Under the pieces are notes generated by a model that was not told where the DNA came from, searched no databases, and worked only from the letters and a program-made list of their open reading frames with translations. A stretch of DNA of 64,000 nucleotides, taken from contig NZ_CP091792.1 of assembly GCF_022024115.1 (NCBI RefSeq), forward strand, positions 992,001 through 1,056,000, written 5' to 3'. The stretch comes from Prevotella communis (GTDB lineage Bacteria > Bacteroidota > Bacteroidia > Bacteroidales > Bacteroidaceae). Within the stretch, counting starts at the first letter, position 1. Each line of letters begins with the position of its first letter. The position numbers and the translations under genes were made by a program. This document shows, one piece after another, positions 1 through 9,049 of the stretch.

Positions 1-50
1 GCTCCCAGTGTCATAATGGTAGCCAGCATCATTGTAGATAGTCTTTTCAT
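1..50 (-). CDS. Truncated gene, N-terminus of an exported protein
   Basis: Only the first 17 codons are inside the window, reading leftward from an ATG at 50. They encode a lysine and arginine followed by a hydrophobic run (MKRLSTMMLATIMTLGA), which looks like the start of a signal peptide. A minus-strand TATCTTTG box lies at 79-86, about 30 bases before the start, which supports this as a real gene. The product cannot be identified from so little sequence. Confidence 0.6.
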   Translation of the reverse strand, partial: MKRLSTMMLATIMTLG

Positions 51-78
51 TGTAGTCTTTTTGTCTCGTTTTTGGGTG

Positions 79-86
79 CAAAGATA
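79..86 (-). promoter_or_regulatory. Bacteroidetes -7 box for the truncated gene
   Basis: The minus strand reads TATCTTTG, a match to the Bacteroidetes TAnnTTTG promoter box, about 30 bases before the start codon at 50. Confidence 0.55.
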
Positions 87-138
87 CGAATAAGTGTGAG
101 AAAAAACAAATAAATTATGAAAAGAAAACAAATTTCTT

Positions 139-169
139 TTTGCATTTCGCTATCTTATTCGTACCTTTG
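139..169 (+). promoter_or_regulatory. aspS promoter (TTTG / TAnnTTTG)
   Basis: TTTG at 139-142 and TACCTTTG at 162-169 are separated by 19 bases, matching the -33/-7 architecture of Bacteroidetes housekeeping promoters. The aspS ATG follows at 200. Confidence 0.65.
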
Positions 170-199
170 CATCCCGAAAGTAAAAACATAATATATAAG

Positions 200-1960
200 A
201 TGTATAGGACTAAGACTTGTGGTGAGTTAAGACTCACCGATGCCGGCAATGAGGTGAAGCTCGCCGGATGGGTTCAGCGCACACGTAAGATGGGTGGTAT
301 GACCTTCGTTGACCTGCGCGACCGTTATGGAATCACACAGTTGGTGTTTGACGAGTCAAAGGATGCAGCTCTTTGTGAGCGTGCCAATAAACTGGGTCGT
401 GAATTCTGTATCCAGGTGGTTGGTGTCGTGAGCGAGCGTCAGTCAAAGAACCCCAAGATGCCTACGGGTGATATTGAGATACTGGCTTCTGAGTTGAACG
501 TGTTGAGCGAGAGCCTGACACCTCCGTTTACGATTGAAGACCAGACCGATGGTGGTGATGATATCCGCATGAAGTACCGCTATCTGGACTTGCGTCGTTC
601 TGCTGTACGTAAGAACTTGGAATTGCGTCACAAGATGACCATCCTGATCCGTAACTTCCTTGATGCACAGAACTTCATTGAGGTTGAGACACCTATCCTG
701 ATTGGTTCTACTCCTGAAGGTGCCCGCGACTTCGTGGTGCCCAGTCGTATGAATCCTGGTCAGTTCTATGCATTGCCTCAGAGTCCTCAGACCTTGAAGC
801 AGTTGCTGATGGTTTCCGGCTTCGACCGTTATTTCCAGATTGCCAAGTGTTTCCGTGATGAGGATTTACGTGCTGACCGTCAGCCTGAGTTTACGCAGAT
901 TGACTGTGAGATGTCTTTCGTAGAGCAGGAGGATGTGCTTCAGATTTTCGAGGATTTGGCCCGTCATCTCTTCAAGGAGATTCGTGGCATCGAGTTGCCT
1001 GCCCTGCAGCGCATGACCTGGCATGAGGCAATGCGTCGTTTCGGTTCTGACAAGCCCGACCTCCGTTTCGGTATGGAGTTCGTGGAGTTGATGGACGTTC
1101 TGAAGGGTACAGGTTCTTTCCCCGTGTTCAACGAAGCTAACTATATCGGTGGTATCTGTGTACCTGGTGCTGCTGATTATACCCGTAAGCAGCTCGACCA
1201 ACTGACTGAGTTCGTGAAGCGTCCTCAGGTAGGTGCAAAGGGCTTGGTTTATGTGAAGTTCAATGCTGATGGCACTGTGAAGTCATCTATAGATAAGTTC
1301 TATGAGCCTGAGGTATGGCAGAAGGTGAAAGAGGCTATGGGCGCCAAGGATGGCGACCTCGTGCTGATTCTCTCTGGCGATAATGCCAACAAGACTCGCG
1401 TACAGCTCTGCACACTGCGTCTGGAGATGGGTGATCGTCTGGGGCTGCGTGACAAGGATAAGTTTGTGTGCTTGTGGATTGTTGACTTCCCCCTGTTCGA
1501 GTGGAGTGACGAGGAGCAGCGCCTGATGGCTACCCACCATCCGTTTACGATGCCTAACCCCGATGATATCCCCTTGCTCGATACCGATCCTGCCAAGGTG
1601 CGTGCCGTGGCTTACGACTTCGTATGTAATGGCGTAGAGGTAGGCGGTGGCTCACTGCGTATCCATGATGGCAAGCTGCAGGAGAAAATGTTCCAGATTC
1701 TGGGCTTCACGCCTGAGCGTGCCATGGCTCAGTTCGGCTTCCTCATTAATGCCTTTAAGTACGGTGCACCTCCTCATGCAGGTCTGGCCTTCGGTCTTGA
1801 TCGCTTCGTGTCGTTGATGGCTGGCCTCGATAGTATTCGTGACTGTATTGCCTTCCCGAAGAATAATTCCGGACGCGACGTGATGCTTGATGCTCCAGGC
1901 GAACTCGACCCCAAACAGTTGGAGGAACTTCAGCTTAAAGTTGACCTGAGTCAAGAATAG
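200..1960 (+). CDS. aspS: Aspartyl-tRNA synthetase
   Basis: This enzyme charges tRNA-Asp with aspartate in the cytoplasm. The 586 residues match the usual length of the bacterial form. An N-terminal OB-fold anticodon-binding domain covers roughly residues 1-110 ([20 protein letters not shown]). The class II catalytic core follows, with RYLDLR, a motif 2 ([18 protein letters not shown]) and a motif 3 ([12 protein letters not shown]); the bacterial GAD insertion sits in between. The ATG at 200 is chosen because an in-frame TTG at 140 lies upstream of or inside the promoter box, and [11 protein letters not shown] is where homologous proteins begin. Whether the enzyme is discriminating or also charges tRNA-Asn cannot be told from the sequence alone. 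Confidence 0.96.
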   Translation: MYRTKTCGELRLTDAGNEVKLAGWVQRTRKMGGMTFVDLRDRYGITQLVFDESKDAALCERANKLGREFCIQVVGVVSERQSKNPKMPTGDIEILASELNVLSESLTPPFTIEDQTDGGDDIRMKYRYLDLRRSAVRKNLELRHKMTILIRNFLDAQNFIEVETPILIGSTPEGARDFVVPSRMNPGQFYALPQSPQTLKQLLMVSGFDRYFQIAKCFRDEDLRADRQPEFTQIDCEMSFVEQEDVLQIFEDLARHLFKEIRGIELPALQRMTWHEAMRRFGSDKPDLRFGMEFVELMDVLKGTGSFPVFNEANYIGGICVPGAADYTRKQLDQLTEFVKRPQVGAKGLVYVKFNADGTVKSSIDKFYEPEVWQKVKEAMGAKDGDLVLILSGDNANKTRVQLCTLRLEMGDRLGLRDKDKFVCLWIVDFPLFEWSDEEQRLMATHHPFTMPNPDDIPLLDTDPAKVRAVAYDFVCNGVEVGGGSLRIHDGKLQEKMFQILGFTPERAMAQFGFLINAFKYGAPPHAGLAFGLDRFVSLMAGLDSIRDCIAFPKNNSGRDVMLDAPGELDPKQLEELQLKVDLSQE

Positions 1961-2015
1961 TTAACATATTGCTAGAAACTTCGGTGTTTTAGTTAGTTTT
2001 CTTAACAAAAAGGCT

Positions 2016-2023
2016 TAATTTTG
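2016..2023 (+). promoter_or_regulatory. -7 box before the winged-helix gene
   Basis: TAATTTTG matches TAnnTTTG and lies 50 bases before the ATG at 2073. No good -33 element was seen at the right distance. Confidence 0.45.
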
Positions 2024-2072
2024 CTGTCGAATTGACAAATCAAATTCACAAAGACTTAATTTTATAACTATT

Positions 2073-2384
2073 ATGGCAGAAAAAAAAGCTACTACAAAGA
2101 AGGCTGCTGAAACGAAGGAAGCTAAGGCTCCCGCAGCTAAGAAGGCAACTGCAACAAAGAAGGCCGCAGTAAAGGCTGAAGTTACAGCTGTTAACGCTGA
2201 GAACATTGGTTTCAAGGCAGGAGATGTTTATCAGGCTCTGGCAGCAGCGCAGAAGGCACTCAATGTAAAGGAGATTGCCAAGGCTGCAAAGATTACAGAA
2301 GAAGAGACTCTGCTCGGTCTCGGTTGGTTGTTCAAGGAGGGTAAGCTCCTGAGCACAGATGACAACAAGATTGTTCTGGCCTAA
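2073..2384 (+). CDS. Lys/Ala-rich tail plus winged-helix protein (DUF2582-like)
   Basis: A 103-residue cytoplasmic protein in two parts. Residues 1-45 are almost only lysine, alanine, threonine and glutamate (AEKKATTKKAAETKEAKAP, AAKKATATKKAAVKAE), resembling the basic tails of bacterial histone H1-like proteins. Residues 46-103 (IGFKAGDVYQALAAA, LGLGWLFKEGKLL) resemble the small winged helix-turn-helix domain known as DUF2582. The tail suggests nucleic-acid binding, but no target is known and this is inferred from composition. The gene is monocistronic, with its own -7 box and a strong terminator. Confidence 0.8.
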   Translation: MAEKKATTKKAAETKEAKAPAAKKATATKKAAVKAEVTAVNAENIGFKAGDVYQALAAAQKALNVKEIAKAAKITEEETLLGLGWLFKEGKLLSTDDNKIVLA

Positions 2385-2410
2385 GAGACGGGCAAACGAA
2401 ACAATAAGAA

Positions 2411-2444
2411 AAGGTCGGTAAGCACTGTATTACCGACCTTTTTT
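2411..2444 (+). terminator. Rho-independent terminator
   Basis: An 11-bp perfect stem (2411-2421 with 2430-2440, core GGTCGGTAA / TTACCGACC) has an 8-base loop and ends in a run of Ts to 2444. Confidence 0.9.
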
Positions 2445-2451
2445 AGTGAAA

Positions 2452-2796
2452 ATGACATACGAACAACAGATATTGCATATATTGTCAGAAGTAGGTGAGC
2501 GTGGCATCAGTGTGTCATTGCTGGCAAAACATGTGTATAACCTTAACTGCACTTTGTTTTCCCAGCCCGACCTTCAGGAGGTAAAGCAGTTTGTGCAGCA
2601 ATACCTGTTGAAAAATTCAAAATCTTCCCTCTCATTGATTGAAAGTACCGGCCGTCGTGGCTATTACCGGCTGAATACCCAGAATAATGCCGATGCCCGT
2701 CAGCTGATGCTTGAATTTCGTGAGGAAGAGATAGAAATGGAGGAAGTTGAGGAAGAGAAGCCCAAACAGGATCTCTCACTCAGTCTGTTTGACTAG
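2452..2796 (+). CDS. Small unrecognised protein with acidic C-terminus
   Basis: A 114-residue soluble protein of unknown function. Residues 1-95 are predicted helical with a possible winged-helix layout (YEQQILHILSEVGERGISVS, then a basic stretch RRGYYRLN). The tail is strongly acidic (REEEIEMEEVEEEKPKQD) and ends SLSLFD. An in-frame GTG at 2446 is possible, but ATG at 2452 is preferred; the gene starts just after the previous terminator, so its promoter may lie in or before that hairpin. A DNA-binding role is only a guess from the fold-like pattern. Confidence 0.7.
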   Translation: MTYEQQILHILSEVGERGISVSLLAKHVYNLNCTLFSQPDLQEVKQFVQQYLLKNSKSSLSLIESTGRRGYYRLNTQNNADARQLMLEFREEEIEMEEVEEEKPKQDLSLSLFD

Positions 2797-2798
2797 GA

Positions 2799-3413
2799 TT
2801 AGTCGTCTCCCGTATTTATTTTCTTGATGATTCTTGCTGGAACACCACCCACAACGGTGTTCGTTGGAACGTCTGCCGTTACCACGGCACCTGCTGCAAC
2901 TACTGCGTGTTGACCTATCGTGACACCTGGCAGGATAACGGCGTTGGCGCCAATCCAAACATCATCCTCTATCGTGACAGGATTTGTTGAGATGCCTTGC
3001 TCGTCGATACGTCTTGTCGTGTCACTGAAATTATGGTTCAGTGCTGTCACCGTGATACCTTGTGCCAGGTTAACGTGACTGCCAATAGTCACGGGACCGA
3101 TAATCGTGTTGTGGATACCTATACGGGTATGGTCGCCAATGATGACATCACCTACGGCGTTGTTGATGCATGAATACGACTCAACCACGCTGTTCTGACC
3201 AAGTGAAAAAAGTCTGTAGGGTGGGGTGTCCATCCGTACGGACCAGTATATTTTTGAACCGCGTCCACGTTCTTGATAGAGAGGAGCCAACAGGCGGATG
3301 TACCATCGTGGTCTTGCGTCACGCTGGTTCATTATCAGATAGTCAATCCATCGCTTCAGTCGCGGATTGGCTTTCAGATTCTGTCTGATGTCCTCTTTCT
3401 TCTTCGTAACCAT
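2799..3413 (-). CDS. Hexapeptide-repeat acetyltransferase (LbH family)
   Basis: A 204-residue left-handed beta-helix transferase, probably moving an acetyl group from acetyl-CoA to a sugar hydroxyl in the cytoplasm. Hexapeptide repeats run from about residue 85 to 190 ([38 protein letters not shown]). The family active-site histidine is likely the one in TALNHNFSD. The C-terminus [10 protein letters not shown] is typical of the maltose/galactoside acetyltransferase and colanic-acid WcaF branch. The ATG at 3413 is used because the longer reading frame would begin upstream of the -7 box at 3428-3435. It ends three bases from the preceding convergent gene and is divergent from mfd. The acceptor sugar is unknown. 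Confidence 0.85.
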   Translation of the reverse strand: MVTKKKEDIRQNLKANPRLKRWIDYLIMNQRDARPRWYIRLLAPLYQERGRGSKIYWSVRMDTPPYRLFSLGQNSVVESYSCINNAVGDVIIGDHTRIGIHNTIIGPVTIGSHVNLAQGITVTALNHNFSDTTRRIDEQGISTNPVTIEDDVWIGANAVILPGVTIGQHAVVAAGAVVTADVPTNTVVGGVPARIIKKINTGDD

Positions 3414-3427
3414 AGGATGATTTGATG

Positions 3428-3459
3428 CAAAAATACGTAGAATATTCGAGAATCCCAAA
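3428..3459 (-). promoter_or_regulatory. Promoter of the acetyltransferase gene
   Basis: On the minus strand TTTG (3456-3459) and TATTTTTG (3428-3435) are 20 bases apart, the usual Bacteroidetes spacing. Confidence 0.6.
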
Positions 3460-3468
3460 TTTTTTTCC

Positions 3469-3476
3469 TAATTTTG
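3469..3476 (+). promoter_or_regulatory. -7 box of mfd
   Basis: TAATTTTG lies 16 bases before the mfd ATG at 3492, giving a very short leader. It is divergent from the acetyltransferase promoter in the same intergenic space. Confidence 0.55.
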
Positions 3477-3491
3477 CAGAAAATATCGAAA

Positions 3492-6400
3492 ATGAATATT
3501 CAGGAACTACAAAAACTATACGCCAATCATCCTCAGGTGGTAGCCTTGTCAAAAGCCATAGGAAAATCTTCGTTAAAGTCGATTTCCCTTGATGGCCTCC
3601 TGGCTTCTTCCGCGCCGTTGGCCTTTAGTGCCCTGTCGCTGAAGATAGAGTCACGCCTGCTTTTTGTTATGCAGGACGCCGAGGAGGCCGGTTATTTCTA
3701 TCACGACCTTTGTCAGGTGATGGGCGACAAGCAAGTACTCTTCTTTCCTTCCAGTTATAAGCGTGCCATTAAATACGGTCAGAAAGACCCTGCCAGCGAG
3801 ATTCTTCGCACGGAGGTGCTCTCCCAGGCGACGCATCATAACCTGTTGTATATCGTGACTTATCCCGAGGCACTTGCCGAGATGGTGGTGACGCGAAAAC
3901 AGTTGGACGCCCGCCGGTTGACCCTGGAACAGGATCAGTCGATGAGTGTGGATGTTATCTGTAAGACATTGCGTGAGTTCGGCTTCCGTGAGGTTGACTA
4001 TGTCTATGAGCCGGGACAGTTTGCCCTGCGTGGTTCTATCCTTGACGTTTATTCGTATAGTCATGAGTTCCCTTTCCGTATCGATTTCTTTGGCGATGAT
4101 ATTGACTCGATCCGTACCTTCGAGGTAGAAAACCAATTGTCGAAAGAGCGATGTGATCATGTGGATATTGTACCAGAACTGACAGCTGAGGAGGAGAAAG
4201 AGTCAATCTTGAAGTTCCTTCCAGATGATACTTTGCTGGTTACGAAAGACCTGCAGTTTGTCCGTGAGTCCATAGAACGCACCTATCAGGAGGGCTTCTC
4301 GCAACAGGCCATGCAGGAACGTATGGCAGAGGCAACGGAGATGGAACAGCGCCAGATTGAAAAAGAGATGCGGCGTGACAGTCAGATTATTACCGGCTCG
4401 CAGTTCGCTCTGGATGCTGAGCCGTTCCGCAAGATTCTGTTGAAAGATGAGAAAAGTTCTGCCGTTATACGCTTCAATATCAAGCCCCAACCGCTTTTCC
4501 ATAAGAACTTTGAACTGTTGACGCAGACTTTGGAGGACTATCTGCTGCAGGGTTTCAAGCTCTATATCCTGGCTGACAGTGCCAAGCAGCAGGAACGTCT
4601 GAAAGATATCTTTGCAGAGATGAAACAAGGTGTAGAGTTTATTCCCGTGGATAAGACCCTGCACGAGGGATTTGTTGATGCTGACGGACGCCTGTGCCTG
4701 TTCACCGACCACCAGATATTCGACCGCTTCCATAAATATAACCTTAAGAGTGACAAGGCCCGTAGTGGTAAGGTGGCACTTACACTGAAAGAGATTCAGC
4801 AATTCGAGATTGGTGACTATGTGGTACATGTGGACCATGGTATCGGAAAATTCGGCGGACTGGTCAGAATGCCTTTGCAGAACGGCGGTTTTCAGGAGAT
4901 GATTAAAATTATCTATCAGCGTGGTGATGCGATCTATGTCAGTATTCATTCTTTATACAAGGTATCGAAATACAAGTCGCAAGAAGATGGTCAGCAGCCC
5001 CGCATGTCGACATTGGGTACTGGTCAGTGGGAACGTCTTAAGGAACGTACCAAGAAACATATCAAGGATATTGCCCGCGACCTTATCAAACTCTATGCAG
5101 CCCGTCGTCATCAGAAGGGATTCGCCTTCAGTCACGATACCTACTTACAGCATGAACTCGAGGCTTCGTTCCTCTACGAGGATACCCCCGACCAGCTCAA
5201 GGCTACACAGGACGTAAAGGCTGATATGGAGATGCAGAAGCCGATGGACCGACTGGTTTGCGGCGATGTGGGCTTTGGTAAGACTGAGGTGGCCGTACGT
5301 GCTGCCTTCAAGGCTGCTGTTGATGGAAAACAGGTGGCTGTGATGGTGCCTACCACGGTGTTGGCCTATCAGCATTACCGTACCTTCCAGGGCCGACTGA
5401 AGGATATGCCTGTCCGGGTGGATTATCTTACCCGTGCTCGTACTGCGAAACAGACCACCGCGCTGCTGAAAGACCTGGAAGAGGGTAAGGTGGATATCCT
5501 TATCGGTACGCATAAACTTATTAGTAAGAGCGTGAAGTTCAAGGATCTGGGACTTCTGATTATCGATGAGGAACAGAAATTCGGCGTGTCCACAAAGGAA
5601 AAACTGCGTCAGATGAAGACGAATGTGGATACCCTCACAATGAGTGCTACGCCAATTCCGCGTACCTTACAGTTCTCACTTGTCGGGGCCCGTGACCTCA
5701 GCGTCATCCAGACGCCTCCTCCTAATCGTTATCCTATTCAGACGGAGATACACACTTTCTCTGCCGAGATTATCACCGATGCCATCAACTTTGAGATGAG
5801 TCGTAATGGACAGGTCTATTTCGTGAATAACCGTATCAGTGACCTGACGCATATTGAGGAGATGATTCATAAGTATATCCCCGATTGTCGTGTGGCCATC
5901 GGTCATGGTCAGATGAAACCCGAGGAACTGGAGAAGATTATTCTCGACTTCTCTAACTACGACTACGATGTGCTTCTGTCTACCACCATCGTGGAGAATG
6001 GTATCGATATCCCCAATGCCAATACTATTATTATCAATAGTGCACAGTACTTTGGTCTTAGCGACCTGCACCAGATGCGTGGTCGTGTAGGTCGTGGAAA
6101 TCGTAAGGCTTTCTGCTACTTGTTGGCACCGCCATTGTCGGCTCTGCCTGTAGATAGTCGTCGCCGACTGGAAGCTCTGGAGAATTTCTCTGACTTAGGC
6201 AGTGGCATCAATATCGCCATGCAGGACCTTGATATCCGTGGCGCAGGTAACCTGCTGGGTGCTGAACAGAGTGGTTTTATCTCTGATTTGGGTTATGAGA
6301 CCTATCAGAAGATTCTGAATGAGGCTATGGTGGAATTGAGGAATGAGGAGCAGACTAATCCCCAACCCCTCTCAGAGATGGAAGGGGGAAGTCAGGCTCA

Positions 6401-6920
6401 AGAGCAGGGACTGCCTTCGTCCCTCCCTCGCAGGGAGGGGACTGGGGAGGGGCTGCCGGGAGATGGGCCTTTTGTCTCCGACTGTAACCTTGAGACTGAT
6501 CTTGAGATGTATTTCCCCGACCAGTATGTGCCTTCTGACTCTGAACGTATGCTGCTCTATCGTGAACTGGACAATACACGTAATGATGAGGAGGTTGAGG
6601 CTTATTGCAAACGCCTCATAGACCGTTTCGGTCCTTTGCCCCCACAGGCAGAGGAACTGCTGCATGTGGTTGCTTTGCGCCGGTACGGCAAGGCCCTGGG
6701 ATGTGAGAAGATTATGCTTAAACAGGGACGTATGTTCCTTTATTTCGTAAGTAATGCCCGCAGTCCGTTCTATCAGAGTGAGGCTTTCGGACGTATCATA
6801 ACCTATGCCACCACGAATGTGCGTCGCTGTAATCTGCGTGAGCAAAATGGAAAACGCTCTATGGTGATTACCGATGTGCCTACTGTAGGTGAGGCTGTGA
6901 AAGTATTGAAACAAATTTGA
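3492..6920 (+). CDS. mfd: Transcription-repair coupling factor
   Basis: Mfd removes RNA polymerase stalled at DNA lesions and recruits UvrA. The 1142 residues carry the UvrB-homology region at the N-terminus, the CarD-like RNA polymerase interaction domain (IGDYVVHVDHGIGKFGG, about residue 440), and a RecG-like translocase with Walker A GDVGFGKTE (about 590), DEEQ box (about 692) and the RGRVGRGNRKAF motif VI. The ATG at 3492 is chosen over a TTG at 3474 that overlaps the -7 box. Just before the C-terminal TRCF domain, nucleotides about 6355-6465 are a GC-rich palindromic repeat translated in frame (LPSSLPRREGTGEGLPG); see the separate repeat entry. The reading frame stays open, so the protein is probably functional. 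Confidence 0.96.
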   Translation: MNIQELQKLYANHPQVVALSKAIGKSSLKSISLDGLLASSAPLAFSALSLKIESRLLFVMQDAEEAGYFYHDLCQVMGDKQVLFFPSSYKRAIKYGQKDPASEILRTEVLSQATHHNLLYIVTYPEALAEMVVTRKQLDARRLTLEQDQSMSVDVICKTLREFGFREVDYVYEPGQFALRGSILDVYSYSHEFPFRIDFFGDDIDSIRTFEVENQLSKERCDHVDIVPELTAEEEKESILKFLPDDTLLVTKDLQFVRESIERTYQEGFSQQAMQERMAEATEMEQRQIEKEMRRDSQIITGSQFALDAEPFRKILLKDEKSSAVIRFNIKPQPLFHKNFELLTQTLEDYLLQGFKLYILADSAKQQERLKDIFAEMKQGVEFIPVDKTLHEGFVDADGRLCLFTDHQIFDRFHKYNLKSDKARSGKVALTLKEIQQFEIGDYVVHVDHGIGKFGGLVRMPLQNGGFQEMIKIIYQRGDAIYVSIHSLYKVSKYKSQEDGQQPRMSTLGTGQWERLKERTKKHIKDIARDLIKLYAARRHQKGFAFSHDTYLQHELEASFLYEDTPDQLKATQDVKADMEMQKPMDRLVCGDVGFGKTEVAVRAAFKAAVDGKQVAVMVPTTVLAYQHYRTFQGRLKDMPVRVDYLTRARTAKQTTALLKDLEEGKVDILIGTHKLISKSVKFKDLGLLIIDEEQKFGVSTKEKLRQMKTNVDTLTMSATPIPRTLQFSLVGARDLSVIQTPPPNRYPIQTEIHTFSAEIITDAINFEMSRNGQVYFVNNRISDLTHIEEMIHKYIPDCRVAIGHGQMKPEELEKIILDFSNYDYDVLLSTTIVENGIDIPNANTIIINSAQYFGLSDLHQMRGRVGRGNRKAFCYLLAPPLSALPVDSRRRLEALENFSDLGSGINIAMQDLDIRGAGNLLGAEQSGFISDLGYETYQKILNEAMVELRNEEQTNPQPLSEMEGGSQAQEQGLPSSLPRREGTGEGLPGDGPFVSDCNLETDLEMYFPDQYVPSDSERMLLYRELDNTRNDEEVEAYCKRLIDRFGPLPPQAEELLHVVALRRYGKALGCEKIMLKQGRMFLYFVSNARSPFYQSEAFGRIITYATTNVRRCNLREQNGKRSMVITDVPTVGEAVKVLKQI
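6357..6463. repeat. Palindromic REP-like repeat pair inside mfd
   Basis: Two inverted GC-rich units flank a short spacer. The left unit contains CCCCAACCCCTC and GAAGGGGGAAG (about 6360-6391). The right unit contains CCTCCCTCGCAGGGAGGGG and a following GACTGGGGAGGGG (about 6422-6452). The right unit can form its own hairpin, and the left unit is complementary to much of it. Composition and codon use differ sharply from surrounding mfd, and such units usually sit between genes. Here the insertion keeps the frame. Confidence 0.75.
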
Positions 6921-6928
6921 ATGTGCCC

Positions 6929-8317
6929 ATGAACTATCGATTATTCCTGGCCTTGACGGGTGCTGTGGCGGCTGCTGAGGCTGAGGCACAGAAAGCAACT
7001 CCCGAGCGTCCGAACATTATCTTTATCCTGGCCGACGATATGGGCTATGGTGATTTGTCGTGCTTTGGTTCGAAGCATGTGAAGACGCCAAATATCGACC
7101 GCCTTTCAGAGACAGGTACTACTTTTACGCAGTGTTATGCAGGTAGTGGCATATCGAGTCCTTCGCGCTGTTCACTGATGACAGGCAAGCATACTGGTAA
7201 CACCCGTATCCGGGATAACCAATGTCCTGTTGGTGGTATTCAGGGTGTGAAGATTAATGCGAATGGTGATACGACCTATATCCGTCGTACCAATCTGATG
7301 CCTTCAGATACGACCATTGCTACCGTCCTGGGTACGGCAGGCTATCGTACCTGTTTGGTGAATAAATGGCATCTTGATGGTTACGACCCTACGGCTTCGC
7401 CCAATCATAGGGGTTTCGATGAGTTCTATGGCTGGACCATTTCTACGGTCCACTCAAATTCTCCATATTATTACCCCTACTATCGCTTTGTTGGAGATTC
7501 GCTGACTACCATCGAGGAGAATGCTCATGATGCTCATGTGCGTCATAATACTGATATCTCTACTGATGATGCGATTGCTTTCATCGGACGTAACAAAGAA
7601 CGCCCGTTTTTCCTTTATCTGGCTTATGATGCGCCTCACGAACCTTATATCATCGATGAGACTTCATGGTATGACGGACAGCAGGACTGGTCAATGAATA
7701 CCAAACGCTATGCTTCGCTGATTACTCATATGGATCGTGCCATCGGACGGTTGCTGGCTTATCTTGACCGGGAGGGGTTACGTGAGAACACGCTTGTGAT
7801 CTTTGCCTCTGACAATGGTGCTGCCGTACAGGCTCCGATTGCAGAACTTAATTGCAATGCAGGCTTTCATGGACGTAAGGGACAACTCTATGAGGGTGGT
7901 ATCCGTGTGCCTATGATTGTGAATCAGCCTGGTCGTGTGCCTGTACAGAAACTGCAGAACCTCATTTATTTCCCTGATGTGATGCCAACGTTGGCTGCCC
8001 TCACGGGTTCGGAAAATAGTTTACCTCAGGGAATCAACGGCATCAATATCTTGCCGCTTTTCTACGGACAACCCGTAGATACCGACCACCGTATGCTCTA
8101 TTGGGAGTTCACGGGTAAACAACGTGCAGCCCGTCTGGGCGACTGGAAATGCGTTACCATTAAGAAGAATGCACCGTTGGAGCTCTATAACCTGAAGGAT
8201 GATCCTGAGGAACGGCATAACCTGGCTGATGAATACCCTGAGATGGTGAAGCGTTTCGACGAGGAGATGCGTCGTATGCATCAGCCTTCCGAGTGCTGGC
8301 CGTTGGATGGAGAATAA
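6929..8317 (+). CDS. Secreted serine-type sulfatase
   Basis: A 462-residue arylsulfatase-like enzyme that would hydrolyse sulfate esters, probably on host or dietary glycans, in the periplasm or at the surface. A signal peptide precedes QKATPERPNIIFILADD, whose paired aspartates bind calcium. The sulfatase signature reads SSPSRCSLMTG, with Ser76 in the position converted to formylglycine; the serine form depends on the radical-SAM maturase anSME rather than FGE. The C-terminal subdomain ends LYNLKDDPEERHNLAD. It begins 8 bases after the mfd stop. The ATG at 6929 gives the cleanest signal peptide. The substrate cannot be assigned. Confidence 0.92.
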   Translation: MNYRLFLALTGAVAAAEAEAQKATPERPNIIFILADDMGYGDLSCFGSKHVKTPNIDRLSETGTTFTQCYAGSGISSPSRCSLMTGKHTGNTRIRDNQCPVGGIQGVKINANGDTTYIRRTNLMPSDTTIATVLGTAGYRTCLVNKWHLDGYDPTASPNHRGFDEFYGWTISTVHSNSPYYYPYYRFVGDSLTTIEENAHDAHVRHNTDISTDDAIAFIGRNKERPFFLYLAYDAPHEPYIIDETSWYDGQQDWSMNTKRYASLITHMDRAIGRLLAYLDREGLRENTLVIFASDNGAAVQAPIAELNCNAGFHGRKGQLYEGGIRVPMIVNQPGRVPVQKLQNLIYFPDVMPTLAALTGSENSLPQGINGINILPLFYGQPVDTDHRMLYWEFTGKQRAARLGDWKCVTIKKNAPLELYNLKDDPEERHNLADEYPEMVKRFDEEMRRMHQPSECWPLDGE

Positions 8318-8452
8318 TTGGTGCGACATTTTGTCTGTGTTATGTGTCATTTTGACTTAACTTTTTGCGTTGGCATTGATGTTGCCTTATTGTAATCGAG
8401 CAAGATGCTCAAAACAATAGAAACAACATTGTAAAACCAATAAAAAAACATT

Positions 8453-8458
8453 AGGAGG
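8453..8458 (+). promoter_or_regulatory. Strong Shine-Dalgarno of hsp20
   Basis: AGGAGG lies 8 bases before the ATG at 8467. Such complete Shine-Dalgarno sites are unusual among the genes of this window and suggest high-level translation. Confidence 0.7.
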
Positions 8459-8466
8459 ACAAAATT

Positions 8467-8892
8467 ATGACACCAATGATGAGAACAAACAATTGGATTC
8501 CAACAGTATTCAATGATTTCTTTGATACCGACTTTATGCCGCGTGCAAACTGCACAGCCCCGGCCATTAACGTAAAAGAGACTGACAAGGCCTACGTTGT
8601 AGAACTGGCTGCTCCGGGTATGAAGAAAGAGGATTTCAACGTGCATATCAATGATGAGGGCAACCTGATCGTTAAGATGGAAAAGAAAAACGAAAATAAG
8701 GAGGAAGACAAGAGTGCCCGCTATCTGCGCCGCGAGTTTTCATATTCAAAGTTTGAACAGACACTGTTGTTGCCAGACGATGTGAAACGAGAGGATATCA
8801 AGGCTCATGTGGAAAACGGCGTGCTGACGGTAGAATTGCCAAAGCAGGTGGAGGAAAAGGTGAAACTGAGCCGCCAGATTGAGATAGGATAA
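8467..8892 (+). CDS. Small heat shock protein, Hsp20/alpha-crystallin family
   Basis: A 141-residue ATP-independent chaperone that holds unfolding proteins in the cytoplasm. The N-terminal arm (residues 1-35) is followed by the alpha-crystallin domain, roughly 36-130, with YVVELAAPGMKKEDFNV and the conserved AHVENGVLTVELPK. The C-terminal I-x-I motif appears only loosely (RQIEIG). The gene stands alone with a complete AGGAGG ribosome site and a strong terminator. Expression is probably stress-induced, although no heat-shock operator was recognised in the 149-base upstream gap. Confidence 0.93.
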   Translation: MTPMMRTNNWIPTVFNDFFDTDFMPRANCTAPAINVKETDKAYVVELAAPGMKKEDFNVHINDEGNLIVKMEKKNENKEEDKSARYLRREFSYSKFEQTLLLPDDVKREDIKAHVENGVLTVELPKQVEEKVKLSRQIEIG

Positions 8893-8924
8893 GCGGACAC
8901 GTACTTGTCTGAATGAAGGATGAA

Positions 8925-8956
8925 AGGCAGCTGCAAATAAATGCAGCTGCCTTTTT
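8925..8956 (+). terminator. Rho-independent terminator after hsp20
   Basis: An 11-bp stem (8925-8935 with 8942-8952, AGGCAGCTGCA / TGCAGCTGCCT) is followed by a run of Ts. Confidence 0.9.
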
Positions 8957-8986
8957 ACGTTTTTTCTGCTTTTTTTGTCGTTTTTC

Positions 8987-9017
8987 TTGGTTGAAAAGGA
9001 ATTTATTGTTACTTTTG
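8987..9017 (+). promoter_or_regulatory. Promoter of the partner-switch operon
   Basis: TTGG at 8987-8990 and TACTTTTG at 9010-9017, 19 bases apart, precede the ATG at 9050. Confidence 0.55.
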
Positions 9018-9049
9018 CAAGTGAATTATCGTGACTAAAAATTTGAAGG

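Noticed and set aside
140..199. Upstream TTG start giving a 606-residue aspS product
   Set aside because: The extra 20 residues cross the TACCTTTG promoter box and are not seen in aspartyl-tRNA synthetases; ATG at 200 is the family start.
3651..4949. Long minus-strand frames inside mfd (169 and 248 codons)
   Set aside because: They mirror conserved Mfd coding sequence and show no family motif.
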